From NCBI RefSeq assembly GCF_021491355.1, contig NZ_JAKENF010000001.1, positions 744,001 to 808,000 of the forward strand: DNA of 64,000 nt, written 5' to 3'. The translations under genes were made by a program, and so were the position numbers. Of the stretch, positions 49,587 through 57,684 are shown piece by piece. Under the pieces are notes generated by a model that made no database searches, had not been told where the DNA came from, and saw only the letters and a list, made by a program, of their open reading frames with translations. Source of the DNA: Alitabrizicola rongguiensis. GTDB lineage: Bacteria; Pseudomonadota; Alphaproteobacteria; Rhodobacterales; Rhodobacteraceae. The number at the start of each line of letters is the position of its first letter. Position 1 is the first letter of the stretch.

Positions 49587-50375
49587 TTACTCCGGGTAGG
49601 CCCCGGCGATGTTCTGGTCGAAATCGATCACGGCGCCGGTCATGACGCCTGAGCCGTCGGAGAGCAGGTAGCTGACCAGCCCGGCGACATGGGCGGGCTT
49701 GACCAGCATGCCGAAGGGCTGCCGCGCCTCGGCCTCGGCCAGCCAGCCGTCGGTGGCGCCATGGTATTTCTTCTGCACCTCGTCCTCGCCCGGCGTGTCC
49801 ATCCAGCCGCAGTTCACGGCGTTGACGCGGATGCGATTGCGGCGGAGCGCGTTGGCGGCGTTCTTGGTCACGTTGGCAAGTGCGGCCTTGCTGGCGGAAT
49901 AGGGGGCAAGGAAGCTTTGCCCGGCATGGACGACCATCGACAGGATGTTGACGGCCGAGGCCGGGTGGCCCTTGTCGACGGCAAGCTGCGCGAAGCGTTG
50001 CAAGGCGAAGAACGGCCCCCGGGCGTTGACGTTCATCAGGTTGTCCCATTCGGCGGGAGTCGCGGTCAGGATCGAGCCGCGATCGGTGGCCGCCGCCGCG
50101 TTGACCAGCGCGTTGACCCGGCCGAAACGGCTGGCGGCGCGGTCGATGAGCGCGATGGCATCCTCGGGATTGGCCATGTCGGCGGGCAGGTAGCGCACAT
50201 CGGCGCCGGTCCGGTCGCGCAGGCCCTTCGCCGCCTCCTCGCCCTTGGTCACGCCGCGCCCGGCGATCACCATCTGGCGGCAGCCTTCGGCAATCAGACG
50301 CTCGGCGATGGCCAGACCAAGGCCCTGCGTGCCGCCGGTGATGACGGCAACCGTGTTCACATGGGGATCAGGCAT
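49587..50375 (-). CDS. Short-chain dehydrogenase/reductase
   Basis: This 262-residue SDR has the cofactor loop VITGGTQGLG, NAAAA in place of NNAG, the active site NILSMVVHAGQSFLAPYSASK, and a C-terminal GAVIDFDQNIAGAYPE. The start overlaps the ATPase gene by 8 bp. Such SDRs occur in sugar and inositol operons and usually act on a secondary alcohol of a polyol or its keto form. In this cluster it may follow or parallel the inositol dehydrogenase. Exact substrate unknown. Confidence 0.85.
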   Translation of the reverse strand: MPDPHVNTVAVITGGTQGLGLAIAERLIAEGCRQMVIAGRGVTKGEEAAKGLRDRTGADVRYLPADMANPEDAIALIDRAASRFGRVNALVNAAAATDRGSILTATPAEWDNLMNVNARGPFFALQRFAQLAVDKGHPASAVNILSMVVHAGQSFLAPYSASKAALANVTKNAANALRRNRIRVNAVNCGWMDTPGEDEVQKKYHGATDGWLAEAEARQPFGMLVKPAHVAGLVSYLLSDGSGVMTGAVIDFDQNIAGAYPE

Positions 50376-51132
50376 AGGAGACTTCGCCGCCCTTCACGCC
50401 GGTGATGTAGCTGACGATGTCGTTGCCGTCGGTTTCGTCGCGGTTCAGCGAGGCGACGATCCGGCCGCGGCGGAAGACCACGATCCGGTCGACCAGATCG
50501 AAGACCTGCCGCAGGTTGTGACTGATGAGGATCATCGGCACGCCGCGTTCCTTCAGCCCGCGGATGATGTTCTCGACCTGCGCCGTCTCCTGCACGCCAA
50601 GCGCCGCCGTCGGCTCGTCCATGATGATGAGCTTGGAGGCAAAGGCGGCGGCGCGTGCGATGGCCACGCATTGCCGCTGGCCGCCCGACATGTTGCGGAT
50701 CGGGTTGTCGACGTTCGGAATCTTCACCGCCGTGGTCTTCAGCGCCTCGAGCGTGCGTTCGCGCATCGTCTTGCGGTCGAGCCACGAGAACGGCCCGAGA
50801 CGGAACTTGAACAACTCTCGCCCGAGATAGAGGTTCGACGGCACGTCAAGATCGTCGGCAAGCGCGAGCGTCTGGAACACGGTCTCGATTCCGGCCTCGC
50901 GGGCCTCGAGCGGGCCGGAATGGCTGACCTCCTGCCCGTCGAAGAAGATCTGGCCCGAGGTGCGCTGTTCCACGCCCGTCACCTGGCGTACGAAGGTCGA
51001 CTTGCCCGCGCCGTTGTCGCCGACGACAGCCACATGCTCGCCCTTGCGCAGGATGAAGTTCGCGTCTTCCAGCGCATGCACACCGCCGTAGCGTTTGGTC
51101 AGGCCACGCGTTTCAAGGATGATGTCGTTCAT
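50368..51132 (-). CDS. ABC transporter ATP-binding protein for an inositol-type compound
   Basis: This 254-residue protein is a single ATPase domain: Walker A GDNGAGKST near residue 38, signature MSGGQRQCVAIARA, Walker B LIIMDEPTAALG, and an H-loop ISHNL. Unlike RbsA-type proteins it is not duplicated, so two copies must pair. The start at 51132 is 5 bp after the permease stop. It energises the adjacent permease; together with the binding protein the set resembles inositol/rhizopine uptake systems. Confidence 0.9.
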   Translation of the reverse strand: MNDIILETRGLTKRYGGVHALEDANFILRKGEHVAVVGDNGAGKSTFVRQVTGVEQRTSGQIFFDGQEVSHSGPLEAREAGIETVFQTLALADDLDVPSNLYLGRELFKFRLGPFSWLDRKTMRERTLEALKTTAVKIPNVDNPIRNMSGGQRQCVAIARAAAFASKLIIMDEPTAALGVQETAQVENIIRGLKERGVPMILISHNLRQVFDLVDRIVVFRRGRIVASLNRDETDGNDIVSYITGVKGGEVSYA

Positions 51133-51137
51133 CTGCG

Positions 51138-52208
51138 TTACCCCCTCGTCCGCCGCTGCTGGCGCCACTGGTCAAGCACCACGGCGGCCACGATGATCAC
51201 GCCCTTCACCATCTCCTGGTAGTAAGCGTCGAGCTTGAGGAAGGTGAAGCCCGAGATGATGACGCCGAAGATCAGCGCGCCCAGCACGGTGCCGATGATC
51301 GATCCGCGTCCACCCGAAAGGCTGACCCCACCGATGACAGCCATGGCAATGGCGTCGAGTTCGTACATCACCCCCATGCCGGCCTGCGCGGTAAGGTTCT
51401 TGGAACTCAGAACGACCGCGGCCAGCGAGGCGAGGATGCCGGCAATCACATAGACCAGCACCTTGTGGTGATTGACGTTGATCCCCGACATCCGCGCCGC
51501 AGCCTCGTTCGAGCCGATGGCGTAGCAGTGCTTTCCGTATTTCGTGTAGGTCATGATGACGTGGAATAGGATCGCCAGCGCGACAAAGATCGCGACTGGC
51601 ATCATGCCCTTTCCGATCGCGGCATAGGATTCGGTCGGGAAGGAGATCGGGTTGCCGTTCGACCACCAGCGCGACAGGCCGCGGGCGGTCACCATCATGC
51701 CGAGCGTGGCAATAAAGGGCGGGATGCGCGTGTATGCAATCAGGCTGCCATTGATGAATCCGGCGATCAGACCGCAGCCAAGGCCGACAAGGACCGGCAC
51801 GATCACCGGCAGATCCATCGCCCAGTCGCCGAAGATGGCCTTGGGGTTTGGCTGGCCATTCACCATCGCGGTCTGGGCAAAGCTCATCGCGATCATCGCG
51901 GTGGCGCCGACGACCGAGCCGCTGGACAGGTCGATGCCGCCACTGATGATGACTTGGGTCACGCCTATGGCGATGACCCCCACGATTGACACCTGCAGGA
52001 TGATGATCGACAGGCGCTGCTGGTTGAACAGCGTGTCGATGTTGTCCCGCGTGTTGAACAGGAAGCTGTCGCCCATGAGAAGCCTGCCCAGGATCTCGAA
52101 GGCGGCCACGATCACGACCAGGGCGACCAGGACGTTGAGCTCCTGCGGCCGCGCCTTCTTGCCGGGATCATACTTGAGACCACCCAGGCCATGCGTCACT
52201 TGCGCCAC
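51138..52208 (-). CDS. ABC transporter permease, ribose/inositol type
   Basis: The start is the GTG at 52208, chosen because AGGAGGG lies 6 bp upstream; in-frame ATGs further up have no such site. The product has 356 residues with about eight to ten membrane segments. VTQVIISGGIDLSSGSVVG, AIGSNEAAARMSGINV and VIGGVSLSGGRGSIIGT are BPD_transp_2 signatures. It forms the channel for the ligand delivered by the binding protein encoded at 52320. Confidence 0.9.
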   Translation of the reverse strand: MAQVTHGLGGLKYDPGKKARPQELNVLVALVVIVAAFEILGRLLMGDSFLFNTRDNIDTLFNQQRLSIIILQVSIVGVIAIGVTQVIISGGIDLSSGSVVGATAMIAMSFAQTAMVNGQPNPKAIFGDWAMDLPVIVPVLVGLGCGLIAGFINGSLIAYTRIPPFIATLGMMVTARGLSRWWSNGNPISFPTESYAAIGKGMMPVAIFVALAILFHVIMTYTKYGKHCYAIGSNEAAARMSGINVNHHKVLVYVIAGILASLAAVVLSSKNLTAQAGMGVMYELDAIAMAVIGGVSLSGGRGSIIGTVLGALIFGVIISGFTFLKLDAYYQEMVKGVIIVAAVVLDQWRQQRRTRG

Positions 52209-52288
52209 GGCTTGCCCTCCTCTTCCACCCATGTCGATTGTTGCACATCCGTGCACTCGCGTCTTGCGCGCGAGCGACGGAAGATGGC

Positions 52289-52310
52289 GGGGCGGCTGCG
52301 GAGCCGCCCC
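52289..52310 (-). other. Hairpin after the inositol-type binding-protein gene
   Basis: GGGGCGGCT and AGCCGCCCC form a perfect 9-bp stem with a 4-nt loop, 9 bp after the stop. Without a T-run it is probably an mRNA-stabilising element that keeps binding-protein transcript above permease transcript. Confidence 0.5.
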
Positions 52311-52319
52311 GATCGCTCG

Positions 52320-53261
52320 TCAGTTCTTGGCGAGGTAGTCGCCGATATTGGCCGGCGTCACGAGTTCGAAGGGGATGTAGACCTTCTGGTCCACCGCTTC
52401 GCCCTTGCTGAGCTTCACGGCGGCATCGAGCGATCCCTGCCCCTGACCGGCGGCGTTCTGGAAGACCGTCACGTCCAGATCGCCCGCCTGCATCGCGGCC
52501 AGCGCGTCCTGCGTCGCGTCCACGCCGCCGACGACGATCGTCTTCATGTCAAGGCCGGCGGCCTTCATGGCCTGGATGGCGCCGATCGCCATTTCGTCGT
52601 TGTTGGCGATAACACCGTCGAAGGCGGTACCGGTCGACAGCCAGTTGGTCATCAGGCTTTGCGCTTCGTCGCGGCTCCAGTTGGCGGTCTGCTCGTCGAT
52701 GATGTTGAGCTTCACTTCGCATTTGCCGGCGGCGATCACGTCGTGGATGTCCTTGGTGCGCTGGACGGCGGCCTGGTTCGACAGTTCGCCCATCATCACA
52801 TAGACATTGGCCTCGGTCTTGCCCTGCTCTTTCAGCAGGCGGCAGACTTCGATGGTTTCGAGCGTGCCGGATTCCTCTTCGTTCGACGCGACGAAGGCCT
52901 GGTTGTCCGGCAGGCTGTCGACGTTGATCGGCTGGCGGTTCACATAGACCAGCGGCACGTTGGCAGCTGCGGCAGCGTCCGACATCGCCTGAGTTGCCGA
53001 GGTGTCCACCGGGTTCACGACGATCGCATCCACGCCCGAGGCGATGAAGTTGTTGATCTGGTCAAGCTGCTTGGCCACGTCGTTGCCCGCATCCTCGATC
53101 TGGACGCTGATGCCCGAGGCATCGGCATGGGCCTGGATGCCGTTGCGAAGCACGGTAAGGAAGTTGTCGTCGAACTTGGCCATGGACACGCCGACGTTCT
53201 GCGCCATCGCGGTGGTGCCCATCAGGGCGACAAGGCCCGCGGCCAGAAGGGTCTTCTTCAT
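52320..53261 (-). CDS. Periplasmic inositol/rhizopine-type binding protein (MocB/IbpA-like)
   Basis: This 313-residue protein starts at the ATG at 53261 behind GGAGGAGAGAAC. The signal peptide is residues 1-21 (ends TTAMAQ). The mature start VGVSMAKFDDNFLTVLRNGI and later VVNPVDTSATQAM, NDEMAIGAIQAM, VGGVDATQDAL resemble Caulobacter IbpA and Sinorhizobium MocB. It delivers ligand to the permease of the same operon. It is unrelated in detail to the two binding proteins of the left island. Confidence 0.9.
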   Translation of the reverse strand: MKKTLLAAGLVALMGTTAMAQNVGVSMAKFDDNFLTVLRNGIQAHADASGISVQIEDAGNDVAKQLDQINNFIASGVDAIVVNPVDTSATQAMSDAAAAANVPLVYVNRQPINVDSLPDNQAFVASNEEESGTLETIEVCRLLKEQGKTEANVYVMMGELSNQAAVQRTKDIHDVIAAGKCEVKLNIIDEQTANWSRDEAQSLMTNWLSTGTAFDGVIANNDEMAIGAIQAMKAAGLDMKTIVVGGVDATQDALAAMQAGDLDVTVFQNAAGQGQGSLDAAVKLSKGEAVDQKVYIPFELVTPANIGDYLAKN

Positions 53262-53336
53262 GTTCTCTCCTCCACTGTCGGTGTCCGGCCCCACCATGCT
53301 CTCCCTGCCGGACGCCCTGTCGGGCGGGTAATCTTC

Positions 53337-54155
53337 CTAGACCTTTGCCGCGGCGACCGATCTGTCGATGAATTCCATCGACGTTCGAAGGGCCGCCGCA
53401 GGATCGCGAAGCTCGTGCACCGAGGCGGCGAAAGGCTCGAAGCTGATCGGCCCGGAATAGCCAGCTGACTGAAGCGCGCGGATCTGGGCGATATTGCCGA
53501 GCCGGTCATCTGCATCCACCAGCACCCGGTGCCCGTCGCGCATCTCGCTGACGCTCAGTCCCCTGTCGACGACGCCCGACACATGGACGATGCCGGTATG
53601 CTGCGGGAAGATCGGCCCCCCGCCCGCAAGGTGATGGTGGAACGTGTCATGCACCAGTTTGTATGTGTCGGTTGCTCCAAGCGCTTCAATCACATCAACC
53701 ACATCGGCCTTGAACCGAAGGGAACAGACCTCGAAGCCCAGGGGTTCGACCATGGCCCTCAGGCCGTTCGCCCGTAGCAGAGGGAGCAACTCGGTTAGCG
53801 CCAGACGCAGGGCCGACATACGCTCTGTCTTGCCGGTTGCGATCCCGTCATTTCGGGGGATCAGGCTCACCGCCTCGGCTCCGGCGGCGACGGCGACGCG
53901 CATCAGCGCCTGAGCCTCGGCGCGCTTGGCATCGGACCAGTCGTTGAACATCTTGACTTCAGCAAGGGCCAGAAACCGCAAGCCGCGCTGCCGCAGCGCC
54001 GCGCCGACTGCGGCCGGATCGTCTCCTTCGAACAGCGGCCGACCAAGATCGTTGCGGTATTCCACCCCGACACATCCAAGCGCGCTGGCCAGATCGGCAA
54101 AGGCCTGCCAGCCCATGCGCGGCGTGGTCATGTGGTTCAGCGCGAATGGCTGCAT
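53337..54155 (-). CDS. TIM-barrel isomerase, IolI/MocC-like
   Basis: This 272-residue xylose-isomerase-like barrel starts at the ATG at 54155. VGVEYRNDLG lies near residue 35. Candidate metal ligands are the glutamate in MVEPLGFE near 147, LVHDTFHHHLAGG near 180 and the late glutamate in ISFEPFA. The sequence follows IolI (2-keto-myo-inositol isomerase) most closely; MocC is of the same fold. It would interconvert keto-inositols made by the IolG-like enzyme. It is the first gene of the minus-strand cluster, with an inverted repeat in its promoter region. Confidence 0.82.
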   Translation of the reverse strand: MQPFALNHMTTPRMGWQAFADLASALGCVGVEYRNDLGRPLFEGDDPAAVGAALRQRGLRFLALAEVKMFNDWSDAKRAEAQALMRVAVAAGAEAVSLIPRNDGIATGKTERMSALRLALTELLPLLRANGLRAMVEPLGFEVCSLRFKADVVDVIEALGATDTYKLVHDTFHHHLAGGGPIFPQHTGIVHVSGVVDRGLSVSEMRDGHRVLVDADDRLGNIAQIRALQSAGYSGPISFEPFAASVHELRDPAAALRTSMEFIDRSVAAAKV

Positions 54156-54192
54156 GCGAATCTCATCCCCCCCGCAACTTGCTCGTTGCGAT

Positions 54193-54206
54193 GGAATTGA
54201 TATTCC
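54193..54206. promoter_or_regulatory. Candidate LacI-regulator operator, GGAAT-N4-ATTCC
   Basis: GGAATTGATATTCC is an inverted repeat 38 bp upstream of the isomerase start. A related TTGGAATTTTTCATT (minus strand) lies just upstream at about 54225-54240, and a similar sequence precedes the mocD-like gene at 55385. Confidence 0.45.
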
Positions 54207-54263
54207 AAATTTGGCACAAAGCAAATGAAAAATTCCAATTTGCCGGATCGACCCGTATGTCGG

Positions 54264-55298
54264 TTAGATCGACTCGGCGACGTGCAGTTGCGGAGGCAGG
54301 AAGATTTCGCCGATCCTCGCCTCGGCCTGACGGTTGAGAGCCGCATCGCCCATCGTCTGGAACAGGGCGCGGCAGAGGCGGTCGAGAGGCGTGTCGATCA
54401 CCATGTCCACCAGCCCTTCGGCCAGGCCGGCGCGCGACTCGGGCGTAAGGGCGCTGACGATCAGCGCGATACGCCCCGCCGCGCGTAGCTCGCGCAGCGC
54501 CGCGATTGCACCCTCCATCCCGCCGCCCGCGACATAGACGCCCCGCAGGTCCTGATGGCGAGCGGCCAGCGCCAGCGTCGCCTCGTAGGTCAGCTGCCGG
54601 GTTTCGAGGTTCACCATCGTGTCGGTGACATCCAGATGGGGTGCACATTCCCTCAGGAAGCTCCGAAACCCCGATTCGCGCAATTCGTGCCCGTGCCAGC
54701 GATGCCCACCAACGAACAGGGCGACCTTTCCGGGCTGCCGCGCCGTCAGTGCCATGAGCCAGCCTGCAGTCCTGCCAACCTTGAGATTGTCGAGCCCCAG
54801 ATAGCCGGCACGCACCGAAGGCGCGAACTCGGACAGGAGCGAGAAGACCCGCAGGCCCCGCGCGTTTAGGTCTTCGACCGCAGCCGTCACCTCGGGGTGG
54901 TTCACCGCCGTCGCGGCCAGGACATCGCATCGCCCTTCCATCGATCGCAGGAGGGCGGCCATCTCGGACGGAGCCTGAGACGCCGAGAATTCCAGCACCA
55001 GATGCGGGCGCGCCCAGTAAACCTCGGCCACGGCGCGATGCAGTTCTTGTGCGAATGCCTTGTAGAAGTCCTGGCCCTGCTTGTGGAGCACCACGCCGAA
55101 CCGGATCTCGGGCAGTTGCGCGGTGCCTGCAGCCCCGAGGCGTGCGGCGGCCGGATGACCGATCCGGTGCGCTACGTCGATGACATGGGCACGCGTTGCG
55201 GCGGCAACGGCCTGGCGACCATTCAGGAGCCGGTCGATTGTCGCAACCGAAACACCCGCGGCCTGGGCCAGCTCACTCATTCCGGGGCGGCGGGGCAT
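54264..55298 (-). CDS. LacI family transcriptional regulator
   Basis: This 344-residue protein starts at the ATG at 55298 behind TCAGGAGGTGAC. The N-terminal helix-turn-helix is MSELAQAAGVSVATIDRLLNG, with the hinge helix near residues 45-55. A periplasmic-binding-protein-like effector domain follows (RFGVVLHKQGQDFYKAF, VALFVGGHRWHGHELRESGF, GVYVAGGGMEGAIAAL). Rhizobial rhizopine loci use a GntR-type regulator (MocR), so a LacI type here is a different control. It diverges from the mocD-like gene by 150 bp and precedes the isomerase gene, so it probably controls both halves of the cluster. Confidence 0.88.
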   Translation of the reverse strand: MPRRPGMSELAQAAGVSVATIDRLLNGRQAVAAATRAHVIDVAHRIGHPAAARLGAAGTAQLPEIRFGVVLHKQGQDFYKAFAQELHRAVAEVYWARPHLVLEFSASQAPSEMAALLRSMEGRCDVLAATAVNHPEVTAAVEDLNARGLRVFSLLSEFAPSVRAGYLGLDNLKVGRTAGWLMALTARQPGKVALFVGGHRWHGHELRESGFRSFLRECAPHLDVTDTMVNLETRQLTYEATLALAARHQDLRGVYVAGGGMEGAIAALRELRAAGRIALIVSALTPESRAGLAEGLVDMVIDTPLDRLCRALFQTMGDAALNRQAEARIGEIFLPPQLHVAESI

Positions 55299-55307
55299 GT
55301 CACCTCC

Positions 55308-55323
55308 TGACGAAAATTCGTCA
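55308..55323. promoter_or_regulatory. Palindrome TGACGAA-AA-TTCGTCA in the lacI leader
   Basis: A 7-2-7 perfect inverted repeat adjoins the ribosome-binding site of the LacI-type gene. Such position suits autorepression; it could also be the main operator for the divergent mocD-like gene. Confidence 0.5.
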
Positions 55324-55384
55324 AACGTCCCCCGGAATATGCCGCAAAATGACGAGGAACAAAACTCCTGCATTTGGCCGGCTT

Positions 55385-55398
55385 GGAATTTTCATTCT
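55385..55398. promoter_or_regulatory. Candidate LacI-regulator operator, GGAAT-N4-ATTCT
   Basis: GGAATTTTCATTCT, 51 bp upstream of the mocD-like start, shares arm sequence and spacing with 54193-54206. Confidence 0.35.
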
Positions 55399-55448
55399 AT
55401 CATGGGGCAGAAGCCGCTCCGGATCGGGGCGGGAGTGGGAGGAGTGAA

Positions 55449-56540
55449 ATGGCACGACGCGATTACAGTCTGCTTGGGCCGGATGCGAAGCGTGCGGTAG
55501 AAACCGGGCTCGCGGCGGCGGAATGGTATCACACCGAAGTGCCGCGGAAGGACATGAAGGCGCTGATGCAGCGCTCCGACGGCCCGGCCATCCGCGACAC
55601 GATCCTGTGGTTGGGCGGCATGGTGCTGTTCGCCGGCATCGGGATCGCGCTTTGGCCCTCGTGGTGGTCGGCGCCGTTCTGGCTTGCCTATGGCGTCCTC
55701 TACGGCTCGGCTTCCGACTCGCGATGGCACGAATGCAGCCATGGGACCGCGTTCAAGACGCCGTGGATGAACGACTGGGTCTACAACATCGCCTCGTTCA
55801 TGATCCTGCGGAACCCGGTCACCTGGCGCTGGAGCCATGCCCGCCACCATACCGACACCTATATCGTCGGCCGCGACCCCGAGATCGCAATCATGCGCCC
55901 GCCAGTCTTTGCCAAGCTTGTTCTGAACTTCTTCGGCATTCTGGACGCCTGGAACGGCTGGGGGCGGATGCTTCTGAACGCCAGCGGGCGGCTTGATCCA
56001 GAGGAAGCGACATTCGTTCCCGACAGCGAGAAGCCGAAGGTTGTCAGTGTCGCGCGCATCTGGGTGGTGATCTATGCCGCGACCATCGGGCTCGCGCTCT
56101 GGATGGGGTCCATCCTGCCACTGATGGTCATCGGCCTTCCCCGGCTCTACGGCGCTTGGCACCATGTGATGACCGGGCTTCTGCAACATGGCGGGTTGGC
56201 GGACAATGTGATCGACCATCGCCTGAACAGCCGCACCGTCTTCATGAACCCGATCAGCCGCTTCATCTACTGGAACATGAACTATCATGTCGAACACCAC
56301 ATGTTCCCGATGGTGCCCTATCACGCGCTGCCGAAGCTCCACGCGATGATCAAGCACGACCTTCCGGCGCCGAACCGGTCGATCGCCGAGGGCTTTGCCG
56401 AGATGTGGCCCGCGCTGAAGCGGCAACTGCGTTACGAGGACTATTTCCTCAAGCGCGAGCTGCCGCCGACCGCCCGCCCCTACCGCGAGGATTTCCACCG
56501 CTCCGCCCTTGGGGAAGCGGGCGCGACCGCGGCGGAATGA
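55449..56540 (+). CDS. mocD: Membrane di-iron oxygenase of the fatty-acid-desaturase family, MocD-like
   Basis: This 363-residue membrane protein starts at the ATG at 55449 behind GGAGGAG. Three histidine clusters typical of the family are present: HECSH near residue 97, HARHH near 132, and HVEHH near 280. Hydrophobic pairs lie between them. It is followed after 28 bp by a MocE-type Rieske ferredoxin gene, the same order as mocD-mocE of rhizopine catabolism, in which these proteins are thought to remove the O-methyl group of 3-O-methyl-scyllo-inosamine. A methylated inositol substrate is equally possible. A ferredoxin reductase (MocF) gene is not adjacent. Confidence 0.85.
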   Translation: MARRDYSLLGPDAKRAVETGLAAAEWYHTEVPRKDMKALMQRSDGPAIRDTILWLGGMVLFAGIGIALWPSWWSAPFWLAYGVLYGSASDSRWHECSHGTAFKTPWMNDWVYNIASFMILRNPVTWRWSHARHHTDTYIVGRDPEIAIMRPPVFAKLVLNFFGILDAWNGWGRMLLNASGRLDPEEATFVPDSEKPKVVSVARIWVVIYAATIGLALWMGSILPLMVIGLPRLYGAWHHVMTGLLQHGGLADNVIDHRLNSRTVFMNPISRFIYWNMNYHVEHHMFPMVPYHALPKLHAMIKHDLPAPNRSIAEGFAEMWPALKRQLRYEDYFLKRELPPTARPYREDFHRSALGEAGATAAE

Positions 56541-56568
56541 CGACAGACCGGAACAGGGAGGAAAACCG

Positions 56569-56883
56569 ATGAACCAGTGGATTGATGCCTGCGCAACCGA
56601 CGAGATCGACGAAGAGGACCTGATCCGCTTCGACCACGGGGGCAGGACATACGCCATCTACCATTCACCTGAGGGCAAGTTCTACTGCACCGATGGTCTG
56701 TGCAGCCACGAGCAAGTGCATCTGGCCGACGGGCTGGTGATGGGCCACCTGATCGAATGCCCCAAGCACAACGGGCAGTTCGACTACCGCACGGGCGAGG
56801 CGAAGCGCGCGCCGGTCTGCGTGAACCTGCGCACCTACCCGGTGAAGGTCGAAGGTGGCCGCATCCTGATCGAGGTGGCATGA
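56569..56883 (+). CDS. mocE: MocE family Rieske [2Fe-2S] ferredoxin
   Basis: This 104-residue protein starts at the ATG at 56569 behind GGGAGGAAAACC. The Rieske cluster ligands are CSH near residues 46-48 and CPKH near 65-68, separated as in the CxH-N16/17-CxxH pattern. The rest is a compact beta fold with no signal peptide, so it is a soluble electron carrier. It probably passes electrons to the MocD-like oxygenase encoded just upstream. Its stop overlaps the start of the next gene (ATGATG), so all three genes are one translation-coupled unit. Confidence 0.92.
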   Translation: MNQWIDACATDEIDEEDLIRFDHGGRTYAIYHSPEGKFYCTDGLCSHEQVHLADGLVMGHLIECPKHNGQFDYRTGEAKRAPVCVNLRTYPVKVEGGRILIEVA

Positions 56884-57680
56884 TGGCGCGTCCGACGGTT
56901 CACGACCTTCTGGCCAGCCGCGGTAAGCACCAATACGCCATGCTGCGCGTCGACACGCTGGAAGAGGCCGAAGCGGCAGCCGAGGCCGGGGTAGAGCTTC
57001 TGTCTGTTCCGCCGTCGATGATCTTCGACCGGCGGTTCCGCGAAGTGGCGCCCGATGCGTTCGCCTTTCCCGGCGAGAACTTCTACGAGATCGGCGACAC
57101 GGCCGATTTCCTGAAATGGGCCTTCCCGCTCTACAAGCACGGCGCAGACGCCGTGTATTGCTCCGGTTCGCTGCGCACCGTGCAGGCGTTGGCCGAGAAC
57201 GCGATCCCGGTCTGTGGCCATGTCGGCCTGATCCCTTCGAAGCGCACCTGGACCGGAGGTTTCAAGGCCGTCGGCAAGACGCTGGAAACCGCGCAACTGG
57301 TCTGGAGCCAGGTCAGGGCACTGGAAGAGGCCGGTGCCTTTGCGGCAGAGATCGAGGTTGTTCCCCATTCCATAACGGCAGCGATCGCGGAAAGGACGAG
57401 CCTGTTCCTGATTTCGATGGGCGCGGGCCGGGGCGGGCATGCGCAGTACCTCTTCTCGGAGGATGTGCTGGGTGAAAACACGGGGCATATCCCGCGTCAC
57501 GCCAAGGTTTACCGCGACTTCGCCGCCGAACATGCCCGGCTCCAGCAGGAGCGGATTGCGGCCTACAGCGAGTTTGCCGGCGACGTCCACGACGGCAGCT
57601 ACCCGGCGCCGCAACATCTGGTCGATTGTGATCCCGATGTTGTGGATGCATTCCGCAACTGGCTGGACGATCAGGCCTGA
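56880..57680 (+). CDS. PanB-like (ketopantoate hydroxymethyltransferase superfamily) protein with altered active site
   Basis: This 266-residue TIM-barrel protein follows PanB in its second half: IPVCGHVGLIPSKRTW, GGFKAVGKTLETA, ALEEAGAFAAEIEVVPHSI and the late GAGRGGHAQYLFSEDVLG. The PanB metal and catalytic positions differ: GDS reads VPPSM and the lysine-glutamate pair of VKLEGG reads VYCSGS. It is therefore probably not a pantothenate enzyme. Start at 56880 overlaps the mocE stop; a second ATG follows 3 bp later. Its link to an O-demethylating pair suggests handling of the one-carbon unit or of a keto-sugar aldol, but this is inference. Confidence 0.7.
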   Translation: MMARPTVHDLLASRGKHQYAMLRVDTLEEAEAAAEAGVELLSVPPSMIFDRRFREVAPDAFAFPGENFYEIGDTADFLKWAFPLYKHGADAVYCSGSLRTVQALAENAIPVCGHVGLIPSKRTWTGGFKAVGKTLETAQLVWSQVRALEEAGAFAAEIEVVPHSITAAIAERTSLFLISMGAGRGGHAQYLFSEDVLGENTGHIPRHAKVYRDFAAEHARLQQERIAAYSEFAGDVHDGSYPAPQHLVDCDPDVVDAFRNWLDDQA

Positions 57681-57684
57681 GCCC

